From assembly GCA_022539475.1 (NCBI GenBank), contig VCMS01000435.1, positions 1 to 52,278 of the forward strand: a stretch of 52,278 bases of DNA. Direction: 5' to 3'. Below the pieces are notes generated by a model. That model did no database searches, had not been told where the DNA came from, and saw nothing but the letters and a program-made list of their open reading frames with translations. The position numbers and the translations under genes were made by a program. The DNA is from Gracilaria domingensis (lineage: Eukaryota; Rhodophyta; Florideophyceae; Gracilariales; Gracilariaceae). Shown here piece by piece: positions 32,947 through 44,474 of the stretch. Every line of letters starts with the position of its first letter. The stretch's first letter is position 1.

Positions 32947-35900
32947 TCAAACTTCTATGTGGATCACACCACCGGCTTCGCGGAACCTCTCGTGCTTCAC
33001 TCGCGCAAGCGGCTTATTCAGCATGTCGGCAACCATGGAATCCGTCGGGCAGTAGAACAGCACAATCGACTTGGCCTGCAGAGCTTCTCGAGTGAAGTGG
33101 AACCGAATTCAATATGCTTGGTTCGCCTGTTCACCACTCCATTTCGAGCAAGGTCAATGCTGCCCTGGTTGTCAACATACATGGGAGTTGGTTCAACCAG
33201 CAGCTTACAGACCCGTCTGCTTCCATGCCAATCACACTGCCAATGCCGTTCCAAAGTCGCCTAAGCCAGATCGCCTCCTTGGTGCCAGAGCACAAGCTCA
33301 CGTACTCAGCCTCTGCACTCGACAGAGCAACTACCTCCTGTTGACGAGACGACCACGACACAGCACCACCGCACATCATGAACAAGTATCCACTAGTGGA
33401 CTTGCGGTTGGCAACATCGCCAGCCCAGTCAGAGTCCACATAGCCGTGCAGTTGCAAATCGGTGCTGGAGCCATACGTCAACCCGAACGTGGTAGTGCCA
33501 TTGAGGTAGCGAAGAACACGCTTGACCGCCTTCCAGTGAGTGTTTCCCGGCTTCTCAACATACTTGGCCAGCTTAGCCACAGCATATGAGATGTCTGGAC
33601 GAGTTCCCACAGACAGATACATGAGGCAGCCAATCGCCTGACGATACGGTACATGCGTGAGCACTTCCTCCTCAACAGACAAGTCCACACCGCACTCCAT
33701 AGGAGTGTCAACGGGTTTCGACAGCTGCATGCCAAATCGCTCCAGGACCTTGTTCGTGTACGCTGACTGAGTCAAGTACAGCTCTCGCTTGGTTCTGTCT
33801 CGATGGATTTCAAATCCAAGAACCATGCGAGCTTCTTTGAGGTCCTTCATGCGGAAACGACTTGACAGCTCTGCCTTCACACGTTCCACGGTTTTCATGC
33901 TCGGACTCGCAATCAGCAAGTCGTCAACATACAGAGCAATGATAACCAAGAAACCCAGTATGATCCCGGTGTAGACACACTCGTCTGCGTCATTCGGCTT
34001 GAGGTGCATTTCACCAACAAGGAAGGCGTATATCTTGGCGTGCCACTGTCTTGGTGCTTGTCTAAGCCCATAGATCGCTTTCTTCAGTCGGCACACCAAG
34101 TCCTCCTTTCCCTGCTGTGTGAATCCCATTGGCTGCTCCATGTACACTGTCTCGTCAAGGTCACCGTTCAGAAAGGCAGTCTTCACATCCATCTGGTGCA
34201 AGTGGAAGTCTCGTACGGCAGTCACTGACAGGATCATTCTGATGGATGTGAACTTCACCACAGGTGCATATGTCTCTGAGAAGTCCACACCCTCGATCTG
34301 CAGGAAGCCTCTTGCAACCACACGAGCCTTGTAACGCACTGTCGGTTCACCAGATGACGAAGCCTCATACTTCTGTACATACACCCACTTGGACGAAATC
34401 ACGTTGCTGTCTGCTGGCCTTGGCACTAGATCCCATGTGTCATGCTCCATCAATGACTCGTACTCACTCTTCATCGCCTTCTTCCAAGCTTCGGAATCAG
34501 GACGTGACACTGCGTCACTGTACGACGAAGGAGTATCATCACTGGCTGTAAGGAAAGCACTGGCACCACGCCACCACGAGGATGGCGTCTTTTCTGACGT
34601 GTGGATCTACGAAGGGGCTATGTCTCTGTCACTTCCGGCTCATCTTGTGGAACTGGTGTGGTGTCTTCATCCGTAGTGGCATTCGTGGTACTCTCATGAG
34701 AAGCTGGTGCAGAAGGATCATCTTCAGAATGATCGGCGGATGTGTCGGAGGTTGGGGCTTCAGCAGATACCGACTTGTCGACCAAGTCGATATCCGCATA
34801 GTCCTCGTGTTCAGAGTGCTCGTCACTTTCAGTTGCAGAGCACTCGTCAAACCTCACATCTCGTGACACAATCACCTTCTTCTTCTGGCTGTCCCACAAC
34901 TTGTACCCGTGGGAGCCTGAAGTGTACCCAATGAAGATGGCCTCCACTGCACGCTCTTCCAGCTTCTTCAACTTGTGATCAACCACCTTGTACCAGCAAC
35001 GGCTACCAAACACACGCAGATTGCTCAGATCAGGCTTCTGTCCATGCCACAGCTCAAACGGCGTCACGTCACTCGGAAGCGCTTTGCAGGTCACTCTGTT
35101 GCGCACATACACAGAAACATTCAGACCCTCAGCCCAAAAGCTTTTTGGCACATTCTTGTGATGCAACATTGACCTGACCAAGTCCATGAGTGTGCGGTTG
35201 AACCTCTCGGCAAGCTCGTTCTGCTGTGGATTATAAGGCACAGTTCGCTGATGCTCAATACCGTACTGCTCAAGCTTTTCGGAGAACCGATTGGACAAGT
35301 ACTCACCACCATTGTCAGTGCGTAATGCACGCAACACACTCTTGCGAGCGGTGACGGTTAACACTTTCCTGCCCATCTGGTTCTCCACAAACCTGAGCCA
35401 CTTGATGAACATCCGGAACACCTCATCCTTCGTCTTGAGCATGTACAAGAAGCAGTAGCGGCTGTGGTCATCGATGAATGTGACAAAGTAGTGCGAGCCT
35501 CCCAAGGACTTCACGTTCACTGGACCCGATATATCAGAGTGTACCAGGTCCAGTACGTGTTCAGCTCGTTCCCCCCCTTGCTTGGGAGTCGGAGCACGGG
35601 TTGCTTTGCCCACTACACAAGAGCCACACACATCCAGCTTCTGAGCCACATCCACATTCAGACCTGACACAACACCGTTTCGAGCCATCTGCTTGATGCC
35701 TTCCACATTCACATGAGCCATTCGAGCATGCCAAAGAGACAAGTCTGACACAAGCGCACTGTCCGTGTCCGTGAACTGATCTGCAGCAGTGCAAAGGTAG
35801 TACAGGTCTTTGACGCGGCGCCCAACGGCAACCACTTTTGACCCCTTGTACACACATACCTTTTCTTTGTCAAACACTACCGTGCAGCCCAGATCACAAA

Positions 35901-36978
35901 TCTGTGACACAGACAACAAGTGGTACCGTAAGTTGGGCACGTGTACCACCTGCTTTAGCTTGCACTTACGCTTGGACCCTTCAACTGTCAGATCGAGCTC
36001 CACACTTCCGTGACCAACAGACTGCAACTTGGAATCATTGCCGATGCTCACACCCGACGACACCTTTGTCTCGTACGTTTGGAACATTGAGTCATCATAA
36101 GTCATGTGCGCAGTAGCTCCAGAGTCAACAATCCAGTCACTGTTAGTGGCCTTGTCGGCACCATTCGCAATGAGGCATACAAAGTCAGAATCGCTGCCGC
36201 CCGTACCTTGCTCATCGTTGAGCGCGGTATGTACACTTGGGTGAGCAGCATCGATCTGATCCTTGTTAGCCCCATCACGTTGCTTTTTGAAACAGTTCTT
36301 CTGGATATGACCCTTTATGCCACAATAGTAACACACAACCGACTTCAATGACTTCCTGCGAAACTGGCGTCCCAAGAGTGCAGCATCAACACCGGACTCC
36401 TCCTTGGCACGATCACTCATACGTTGCTCTTCTTGCAATAAACGGCTCTTCACAAACTCCATAGTGAGTTGGCGATCTCCGATCGTGGTGTCAATTGCAA
36501 CAATGAGGCGCTCAAAACGATCCGGAAGTCCACATAGAGCAGCCATAGCAATGTCCTCTTCTTCAACGTTGACGTCCATACTCTTGAGGTCTGAGGCCAA
36601 GTGCCGAACACGATTGATGAATTGCAACATCTTCTCGTCCTCGCGCATTTTGACAGAGTAGAAAGCACGTCTGGCGTTGATTCGGTTAAGAAGAGTCTTA
36701 CGTTGAAACACATTGCAAATGGCCTTCCATGCGTCAGCAGCAGTCTCGATGTCTCGAATGTGATCCAAGTGCTCGTCGGCAAGCGTGAGTCCAATGATAG
36801 CTCTAGCCCTTTCGTCGCGGATTTGCCACTTTACCAGTTCCTCTTCATCCGTGGGTGCAGAAGTGGTGAGATGGTTCTTGAGGTCTTTCAGTGCAAGTAC
36901 ATACTGAATCTTCTGCTTCCAAGTATGGAAGTTATCCTCACCCAACTTCTCGATCTTGAGCCCACTAAACGAGTCCAT
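32947..36978 (-). pseudogene. Copia Gag-Pol polyprotein, copy 4 (frameshifted)
   Basis: Start ATG at 36978, family stop at 32947-32949. The first frame is open from gag through protease and integrase (839 codons including upstream leader translation) to about 34618. A one-base loss near 34590, in the Ser-rich linker before reverse transcriptase, breaks it. A second piece (33131-34510) carries reverse transcriptase with YVDD and most of RNase H. Further losses near 33206 and 33113 disrupt the RNase H end; the latter is shared with copies 1 and 2. Gag keeps the base missing in copies 1 and 2, so copy 4 shares only part of their history. Confidence 0.9.
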
Positions 36979-38205
36979 GATGTACGAGAGGAACTGCAGC
37001 GAACCAGACAATGCGGTGGCAGACAGGCGGCAATAGCAAACGACAGCGGTAAACAACAACAGCAAACAACAACAAACAACAACAAACAACAATAACAACA
37101 AACAACAACAACAATAAAGATGAATAGTCGGGTGCAAAAGGAACTAAGATTCCTGGTACCCTAGGGAGTCGGACCCCTGACCCCCGGAGACTCTCCGGGT
37201 AAGAAACGACTTCTGCAGTCTACCTCCTCCTGCGTTCTAGGAGAAGGTGCGTCGCTCTCTACGAGACTTCCAGAGGATGGTTAATGACCGAAGATATGCC
37301 TTCACCAAGTAAAACCCTCTCTGGTCTCTTGCAAGAACTTGCGCGACCCTGAAACTGCAGGTACTATGACAAACCGAGGTACGCTTCTAGCAAGCAAACA
37401 ATGAAGTTCACAAGCGGCCTGATCCTAAAAAGGAGGTCAGCCTACGACACGTCGCCTCTCCGCACCACCGAAGCAGTACGGATCAAAAGCTCGTTTCAGT
37501 TTGCCTTCGCCACAGATCAAGAACCCAACACAAAGTCAGGTCAGCAACAATAAAGGTGGACCACCTCCTGTCCAGTGCAGTACGTCACGGCACCCCGTCC
37601 ACAAATGCCCCCGCGAAGAATACCAGGTCTTTCGACCGACACCGTTATCTGCCCCTAAGTACCGGTGGGAAACTCGCAAGACGGAACAAATGCTTTGGTT
37701 CAAGCCGCCAGACTAACGTCCCCGATTGCTCGGATCAACCGCTCGTCGCACCGAAACTCAAGTGATCACCACACCTGCCGAGCACACACGCAGTGCACGG
37801 ACTTCAACAGAAACGAATGCTGAGCACAACACACAAGTGCACAGACTTCAACAACACAAGGTCCTCAACCTCTCGGATCAGAACCCACAAAGACGACGTG
37901 GGGATCCCAACATAATAACAGAGGGAGACCAAACGAAGCGGATAGCGATCGACAACACGGGCAACAACGAGCGCCCAAACACAATCACGATAGAAAGTCA
38001 ACGTCGAACCACCACCAACAAAACGCCCTCAGGGAGGAACGAACGACCGAAAGAAGAAAGTCAACACCGACCAACGATACGGTCAACACACCCGACGCAA
38101 CGGAGAAAGGAACGAAAGGGAAAACAGCGAAGCGAATGAACGGCGGTGAGGGAGAGCGGCGAGAATCAGCGGCGAGAGGGAACGATAACGGCAGAGGTCA
38201 GCGGG
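36979..38205 (-). other. Leader of family A copy 4
   Basis: Same layout as the other A leaders: TTG/TTTG repeat (about 37048-37117), structured block (37129-37310), then the section leading to the primer site. A few one-base differences, for example a lost A in AACATAATAAC near 37911. Confidence 0.8.
37129..37310 (-). ncRNA. Conserved structured leader RNA element, copy 4
   Basis: Same block as in copies 1-3, minus orientation, all three hairpins intact. Confidence 0.6.
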
Positions 38206-38220
38206 GCTGGGCCCATAACC
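38206..38220 (-). other. Primer-binding site, copy 4
   Basis: In sense it reads GGTTATGGGCCCAGC, next to the 5' LTR. Confidence 0.85.
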
Positions 38221-39005
38221 TGATAGAGGTTGAAGCTGAAAGGGAAGGTTGAAGAAAGGATAGGGGAATGAAGGGAAGTTCGCCAGCTCTGGCTCGTAAT
38301 TTACTTGGAGGTGCTCGAGTCACCGCTTATATAGAACTACTTTGCGCAACCATCGCACAACTCCAACTCCAAGCAATACCTAAACTACTAGCTAGAGACA
38401 CTCAATACTACCAATCATCTTCCAACATAACATGGTAACACTGCCACACTATCATGACAGCTTACAACAACAAAGCACAACAACGCACAACAGTGCACAA
38501 CCGTGCACATCAAGTTACGTGCCTACACATAACCATGACCATGCACAGATTCACATAGTGCCAACACACTGTAATCCGTACACGCCACCATAACAGTTAC
38601 GTACAAGCTCACCAACTAACACGTCACCACAAACTCACTCCAAGTCCTACGTCACCAACAATACCACAGTGTAAACCTCTTGACAGCGCATCTACTCTTC
38701 ACCATAGTGCCAAAGTCACATGAAGCTGTCCTACATGTCCACGTACATACGTGTGTACCCTGTGCATCATGTACAGCATGCCCAGTGTATTAGCTACACA
38801 CGTGTACCCTGGAAACAACCCATTAGCGCCACAACACTTGTACGAACCACAATGCATATGACCATTTGCAGTAGCCAATCAGAAGCCCGTTTCACGTTGA
38901 GTTTGCGCAGAGGCGCATATGCGCTTTTCAACGGCACCCTCCAAAACAGCCCATGCTCCCCAGCACTTTTGGTTTTCAGTGACAGCACAGGGTCAACATC
39001 CAACA
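38221..39005 (-). repeat. 5' LTR of copy 4
   Basis: It runs from TGATAGAGG to CATCCAACA. The sense TATA box is near 38330. It is followed directly by hairpin-array sequence of an inverted family B element. Confidence 0.9.
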
Positions 39006-39054
39006 ACCGCGACCTTCCGCTAATAACACACAAAGAGAATTGCAACACAGGCAT

Positions 39055-39832
39055 CCTGGACTTGCAAAATGACAACCTTCCAGGCCCTGTCCATACAAAA
39101 TGATATCCTACGCACTCAGGCATGAAATACTCAACCTCCTGAGTCAATTAGCCCTTTCATTCACACCGGACATGCAAACACATAGCAAACTTCCAGTGAC
39201 AACAAACTGAAACAAAGAGCAAAACAAACATCACAAGCAATGAAACAAACACTCAGGCATGAAACACTCAACCTCCTGAATCGAACAGCTCTTCCATAAC
39301 CCAGACATGCATACATGTAACAACCTTCTGGTAACATGAGAACAACATGGAGAGCAAAACACACATCACAAGTGATCAATAATACACTCAGGCATGAAAC
39401 ACTCAACCTCCTGAATCGAACAGCTCTTCCATAACCCAGACATGCATACATGTAACAACCTTCTGGTAACATGAGAACAACATGGAGGGCAAAACACACA
39501 TCACAAGTGATCAATAATACACTCAGGCATGAAACACTCAACCTCCTGAGTCAAACAGCTCTTCCATACACACCGGACAGGCAAACAAATAGCAACCTTC
39601 CGGTACAACAGAAGTAAAGCGAAGAGCACAGCACACATCCCGGGCATACATAACGACAACCTTCTGAGCCTGCGTAAAGAAGTCGCGATAACAACGGACA
39701 AGTAACATCGCAACTTTCCAAAGTTGATACAAGGAAGAGCTCAGACATGTTCAACAACAAACACCCAGGAAGTGTCATAAACGAATCTCACACACACAGT
39801 CTCAGGCAGGAAACACTCCACGTCCTGAACTG
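39055..39832 (-). repeat. Hairpin array of family B with a duplicated 135-bp unit
   Basis: About 12-13 hairpins, read in minus sense, with the loop pattern AGGTTG...CATG. A two-hairpin unit of about 135 bp (stems CCAGA/TCTGG and a CAGG/CCTG type) is repeated almost exactly, with the CCAGA stems at 39301 and 39436. The matching hairpin in the tandem copies has the stem ACCGGG/TCCGGT, so the stem has changed on both sides. Confidence 0.75.
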
Positions 39833-39866
39833 TAGCGAGCATAACAACAACAAACTGCAAGCGATC

Positions 39867-40056
39867 GGGTGCATAAGGAACTAAGATTCCTGGTACCCTA
39901 GGGAGTCGGACCCCTGACCCCCGGAGACCCTCCGGGTAGGAAACGACTTTCTTCTGTCTACCTCCTCCTGCGTTCCAGGAGAAGGCGCGTCGTTCTCTAC
40001 GAGACGTCCAGAGGATGGTTAGTGACCAAAGATATGCCTTCACCAAGTTAAACCCT
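39867..40056 (-). ncRNA. Conserved structured leader RNA element, inverted B copy
   Basis: Same block, B version, minus orientation; the CCCGG/CCGGG hairpin has the GGGT loop variant also seen at 46.5 and 50.0 kb. Confidence 0.6.
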
Positions 40057-40949
40057 CTCTGGTCTCTTGCAAGAACTTGCGCGACCCTGATACTGCAGAA
40101 ACTATGACAAACCGAGGTACGCTTCCAGCAAGCAAACAATCAAGTTCACAAGCGGCCTGATCCTGAAAAGGAGGTCAGCCTACGATACGTCGCCTCCCCG
40201 CACCACCGCAGCAGTACGGATCAAAAGCTCGTTTCAGTTTGTCTTCCCAACAGATCAAGAACCCAACACACAGTCAGGTCACACACAACAAAGGTGAACC
40301 ACCCCTGTTCGATGCAGTACGTCACGGCACCCCGTCAACTTCAGCACTCGCGGTACTACCAGGTCTTCCGACCGACACCGTTATCTGCCCCGAAGGACCG
40401 GTGGGAGCCCGCTCGACAGCGCGTCCGAATTGGTTCAAGCCGCCAGACTAACGTCCCCGATTGCTCGGATCAACCGCTCGTCGCACCGAAACCCAAGTGA
40501 TCACCACAAATGCCGAGCACACAGGCAGTGCCCGGACTTCAACGAAAAAACGAATGCTGAGCACAACACACAAGTGCACAGACTTCAACCGCAACGGTAC
40601 TCAACCCCTCGGATCAGAACCCGCAAACACGACACGGGGATCACAACAACGAAAACAGAGGCGAGAAACCAACAAAACTGATAGCGATCGACGAAAACGA
40701 AAATGAACTAGAAACCAAACAGAATCACGAAAGTAGAACAACGTCGAACAACTACCACCACAACGCCCTCAGAGAGGAACGCAAACCAAAAGGGAAATAC
40801 AACACCACCAAACCGGTCAACGACAAGAAACACAACGAAAAAAAAACATCGAAAACATCAACAACGGCGTTCAACAACACGGACGGCGGTGAGGGAGAGC
40901 GGCGAAAAGGGAAACCTCAAGACGAACGACAACGGCAGAGGTCAGCGGG

Positions 40950-40964
40950 GCTGGGCCCATAACC
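40950..40964 (-). other. Primer-binding site, inverted B copy
   Basis: In sense it reads GGTTATGGGCCCAGC, adjacent to the hybrid LTR. Confidence 0.85.
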
Positions 40965-41955
40965 TGATAGAGGTTGAAGCTGAAAAGGAAGGTTGAAGAA
41001 AGGATAGGGGAATGAAGGGAAGTTCGCCACCTCTGGCTCAGATTTACTTGGAGGTGTTTGAGTCACAACTTATATAGCACTTCCTCCCTACACCATCATG
41101 CGACTCCAACTCTGACCAGCATGCAACTCACTAACCAGAGACACTCAATACTACCAATCATCTACACACATAACATGGTAACAGTGCCAAACTGCTTACA
41201 ACAGCAGTGCACAACAACGCACAACAGTGTACAACAGTGCACAACAATTCCATACACTACTGCACAGCAGTGCACAACAATGCACAACAATGCACACCAA
41301 TATAGTAGCTATCAATACACGTCCCGGACAGTGTACCGACACATTTCGACAGCACACCACAAGCACCACACATCAATGCAGTCAACAATATGACAGCAGA
41401 CCATAGCAACGCGACCATGCATACACACAATGCAACACCTCACCATTATGACCAGACATGCTTACGGAACATCACATCACACTTCACGTGTTGCTTGCAC
41501 GCTGTAATCCCTACACGACACCGTAATGTGTACGTGCCAGGTACCCAAGTCCCACATCATCAACAAGTACCTGTAAACTACATGACGTAAGTCTCTTAGC
41601 TGCAACATGTTCCATTCATCCATACACACACATTTGCATGTAGCACAACTCAAACATGGTGTAAACTTCACAACACTGACAGTGCTGCCACCTGTACCTT
41701 GTGTGCACATACATAGCCTTCAACCCTGTACTTCATGACCACTGTACAACCTTTCATCGTTGTACCTTTTGGTCATCCCAGCTGAACGATAGCGTTCCAG
41801 TGTAGCCATAAACGTTCAACCCATACTGCGTATACCACACGACCACATAGTATACCAAACAGAACAACATCAATCTCGCTTTCACATAGCAAGGTACCAT
41901 TCTAGACTTCACACATCTCAGCTGCTTGATGTCAGTGACAGCATGACTTTCAACA
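40965..41955 (-). repeat. Hybrid LTR: B-type U3, A-type U5 end
   Basis: In minus sense it begins as family B (TGTTGAAAGTCATGCTG) and follows B through the GTGCAC zone and TATA box. Its last 45 or so bases are family A (TTCAACCTTCC...TTCAACCTCTATCA). This is the mirror image of the exchange at 3780-4551 and switches in the same conserved block. It interrupts a family A LTR at ACTCC (41956). Confidence 0.75.
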
Positions 41956-42325
41956 ACTCCAAGTCCTACGTCACCAACAACACCACACTGTAATCCTCTT
42001 GACACCGGATCAACTCTTCACCATAGTGCCCAAGTTACACCAAGCTGTCCTACATGTCCACGTACATACGTGTGTACCTTGTGCATCATGTACAGTATGC
42101 CCAGTGTACTAGCTACACATGTGTACCCCGGAAACAACCCATTAGCGCCACAACACTTGTACCAACCACAATGCATATGACCATTTGCAGTAGCCAATCA
42201 GAAGCCCGTTTCACGTTGAGTTTGCGCAGAGGCGCATATGCGCTTTTCCAACGGCACCCTCCAAAACAGCCCATGCTCCCCAGCACTTTTGGTTTTCAGT
42301 GACAGCACAGGGTCAACATCCAACA
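41956..42325 (-). repeat. Family A 3' LTR fragment (U3 part)
   Basis: It matches the U3 half of the A LTR from ACTCCAAGTCCTACG to CATCCAACA. The rest (R, U5 and the promoter) is missing at the junction with the B LTR. Confidence 0.85.
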
Positions 42326-42337
42326 CCCCCCCTCTGT
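42326..42337 (-). other. Polypurine tract of family A fragment
   Basis: ACAGAGGGGGGG in sense, next to the LTR fragment. Confidence 0.8.
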
Positions 42338-42415
42338 CACTGACTTCAAACTTCTATGTGGATCACTCCACCGGCTTCGCGGAACCTTTCGTGCTTCACT
42401 CGCGCAAGTGGCTTA

Positions 42416-42420
42416 TTCAG
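42416..42420. other. Target-site duplication TTCAG of solo C LTR, left copy
   Basis: TTCAG at 42416-42420 is repeated exactly at 43150-43154. Removing the LTR and one copy restores the RNase H sequence GGCTTATTCAGCATGTCGG seen in the other copies. Confidence 0.9.
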
Positions 42421-43149
42421 TAACGCTGCGTGCGCAGGTTAGACAAAGGGAAATAAGGAAAATGTGAACAAGATGGGTAAGACAAACAAAGGGGGTAGGC
42501 CACCTTCGACCGAGTTTAGTGAACGGGGACGATCGCAACCTTCTAGTACTAGCCGCGCACCGCCGCCGTCGCTGCATGCGACATAACAGCACACGCTGTC
42601 AAAGTGTACACCTTGACAACGAAAGCGCGCGCAAATCACAATACGAATTCAAAACAACTAAATCAAACCGCGCCAAATCCAATGCCAACTCCATGATCCA
42701 TTAGTAGCCCCAAAAAATCAACATTTTCAATCCGGCGCATCAAACCCTCTCGCGCAGCTCAGAATCGCACATTCGCTCCAAAACCCTTCGCGATAGCCTA
42801 GAATCGCACATCTTGCAAAAACCGCCCAGTATAGCCTGTATTCGCACATTCTCAGCTACTGCATAAGTGGCCAACACTAGCAGACTCCAACCAATCACAG
42901 CGCACCACTTGTGCCATCCGCCACTCCTAGCCCATACAGCCAGAACCACTTGTCTAAACTACGTTGCATACACGCATTTGCAGTAGCCAATCATATTGCA
43001 GTATCACGTTGGGTTTGCGTAGAGGCGCATATGCGCCTTTCGCGCGAGGGTGCCCAAAAGTGCCCATGCTCCCCTGCAACTTTGTATTCCAAGTACTTGG
43101 AGCACCCTTGAGGGACTGACAGGCACTCGACCATGACCCAACATCAACA
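42421..43149 (-). repeat. Solo LTR of family C
   Basis: A 729-bp insertion, in sense TGTTGATGTTGGG...GCAGCGTTA, homologous to the LTR at 29935-30611. It carries the 16-bp palindrome AGGCGCATATGCGCCT (43023-43038) and the inverted CCAAT plus CTGCAAATG module. The flanking 5-bp duplication and lack of internal sequence show a solo LTR left by recombination between the two LTRs of a former full element. Confidence 0.9.
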
Positions 43150-43533
43150 TTCAGCATGTCGGCAACCATGGAATCCGTCGGGCAGTAGAACAGTACAATC
43201 GACTTGGCCTGCAGAGCTTCTCGAGTGAAGTGGAACCGAATCTCAATGTGTTTGGTTCTCCTGTTCACCACTCCATTTCGAGCAAGGTCAATGCTGCCCT
43301 GGTTGTCAACATACATGGGAGTTGGTTCAACCAGCAGCTTTACAGACCCGTCTGCTTCCATGCCAATCACACTGCCAATGCCGTTCCAAAGTCGCCTAAG
43401 CCAGATCGCCTCCTTGGTGCCAGAGCACAAGCTCACGTACTCAGCCTCTGCACTCGACAGAGCAACTACCTCCTGTTGACGAGAAGACCACGACACAGCA
43501 CCACCGCACATCATGAACAAGTATCCACTAGTG

Positions 43534-44474
43534 TGTTAGAGGTTATAGCTGGGATCGGAAAGTTGACATGAGGAAGGATGGGGGGAATGAAAGGAAGTTC
43601 GCCAGCTCTGGCTCAGATTTACTTGGAGGTGCTTGAGTCACAACCTATATAGCACTTCTTCGCTACTCCATCATGGGACTCCAACTCTGACCAACATGCA
43701 ACTCACTAACCAGAGACACTCAATACTACCAATCATCTACAGACATAACATGGTAACAGTGCCAAACTGCTTACAACAGCAGTGCACAACAACGCACAAC
43801 AGTGTACAACAGTGCACAACAATTCCGTACACTACTGCACAGCAGTGCACAACAATGCACAACAATGCACACCAATGTAGTAACCATGCACGTCCCTGAC
43901 AGTGTACCGACACATTTCTACAGCACACCACGAGCACCACACATCAACGCAGTCAACAATATGACAGCCCACCATAGTAACACGACCATGCATACACACA
44001 ATGCAACACCTCACCATCATGACCAGCCATGCTTACGGAACATCACATCACACTTCACGTGTTGCTGGCACGCTGTAATCTGTACACCACACCGTAGAGT
44101 GTACGTGCCAGATACCCAAGTCCCACATCATCAACAAGTACCTGTAAACCACATGACGTCAGTCACTTAGCTGCAACATGTTCCATTCATCCATACACAC
44201 ACATTTGCATGTAGCACAACTCAAACATGGTGTAAACTTCACAACACTGACAGTGCTGCCACCTGTACCTTGTGTGCACATACATAGCCTTCAACCCTGT
44301 ACTTCATGACCACTGTACAACCTGTCATCGTTGTACCTTTTGGTCATCCCAGCTGAACGATAGCGTTCCAGTGTAGCCATAAACGTTCAACCCATACTGC
44401 GTATACCACACGACCACCATAGTATACCAAACAGAACAACATCAATCTCGGTTTCACGTATCAAGGTACCATTC
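43534..44474 (-). repeat. Family B LTR, inverted, lacking its first 52 bp
   Basis: It starts TGTTAGAGG on the plus strand (LTR 3' end in minus sense) and runs to GGTACCATTC, where it meets the start of a plus-strand B LTR. The first 52 bp of this LTR are missing. It forms the left arm of the large inverted repeat ending at 45467. Confidence 0.88.

Larger units (their letters stand above)
32152..39005 (-). mobile_element. Family A copia element, copy 4 (full length)
   Basis: Complete minus-strand element of 6.85 kb, with LTRs at 32152-32926 and 38221-39005. The left flank is family C gag (GAGGC) and the right flank is family B internal sequence (ACCGC). The flanks do not match and no target duplication is seen, so the two ends may derive from different insertions joined by recombination. 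Confidence 0.9.
39006..40949 (-). mobile_element. Family B internal region, inverted copy, 3' end missing
   Basis: In minus sense this starts after the primer site at 40949, runs through the B leader and structured block (39867-40056) and then the hairpin array (39055-39832). It breaks off at 39006, inside the array, where it meets the LTR of copy 4. The 3' internal part, purine tract and 3' LTR of this B copy are absent. No gag-pol similarity. Confidence 0.8.
42346..43533 (-). pseudogene. Family A copia RNase H fragment, split by a solo LTR
   Basis: In minus sense the RNase H part runs from 43533 to 43150 (FMMCGGAVSWSS, then SSAEAEY and HIEIRFHF), is interrupted by a solo family C LTR, and resumes at 42420 down to the pol stop at 42346-42348. 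It preserves the RNase H C-terminal frame (ALQAKSIVLFYCPTDSMVADML) that copies 1, 2 and 4 have lost by a one-base deletion. Its 5' side ends abruptly at 43533 against a family B LTR. Confidence 0.85.

Noticed and set aside
41956..42330. Host intergenic DNA between repeats
   Set aside because: On inspection the stretch is the U3 part of a family A LTR; I could not find any interval over 100 bases in the window that is clearly non-element host sequence.
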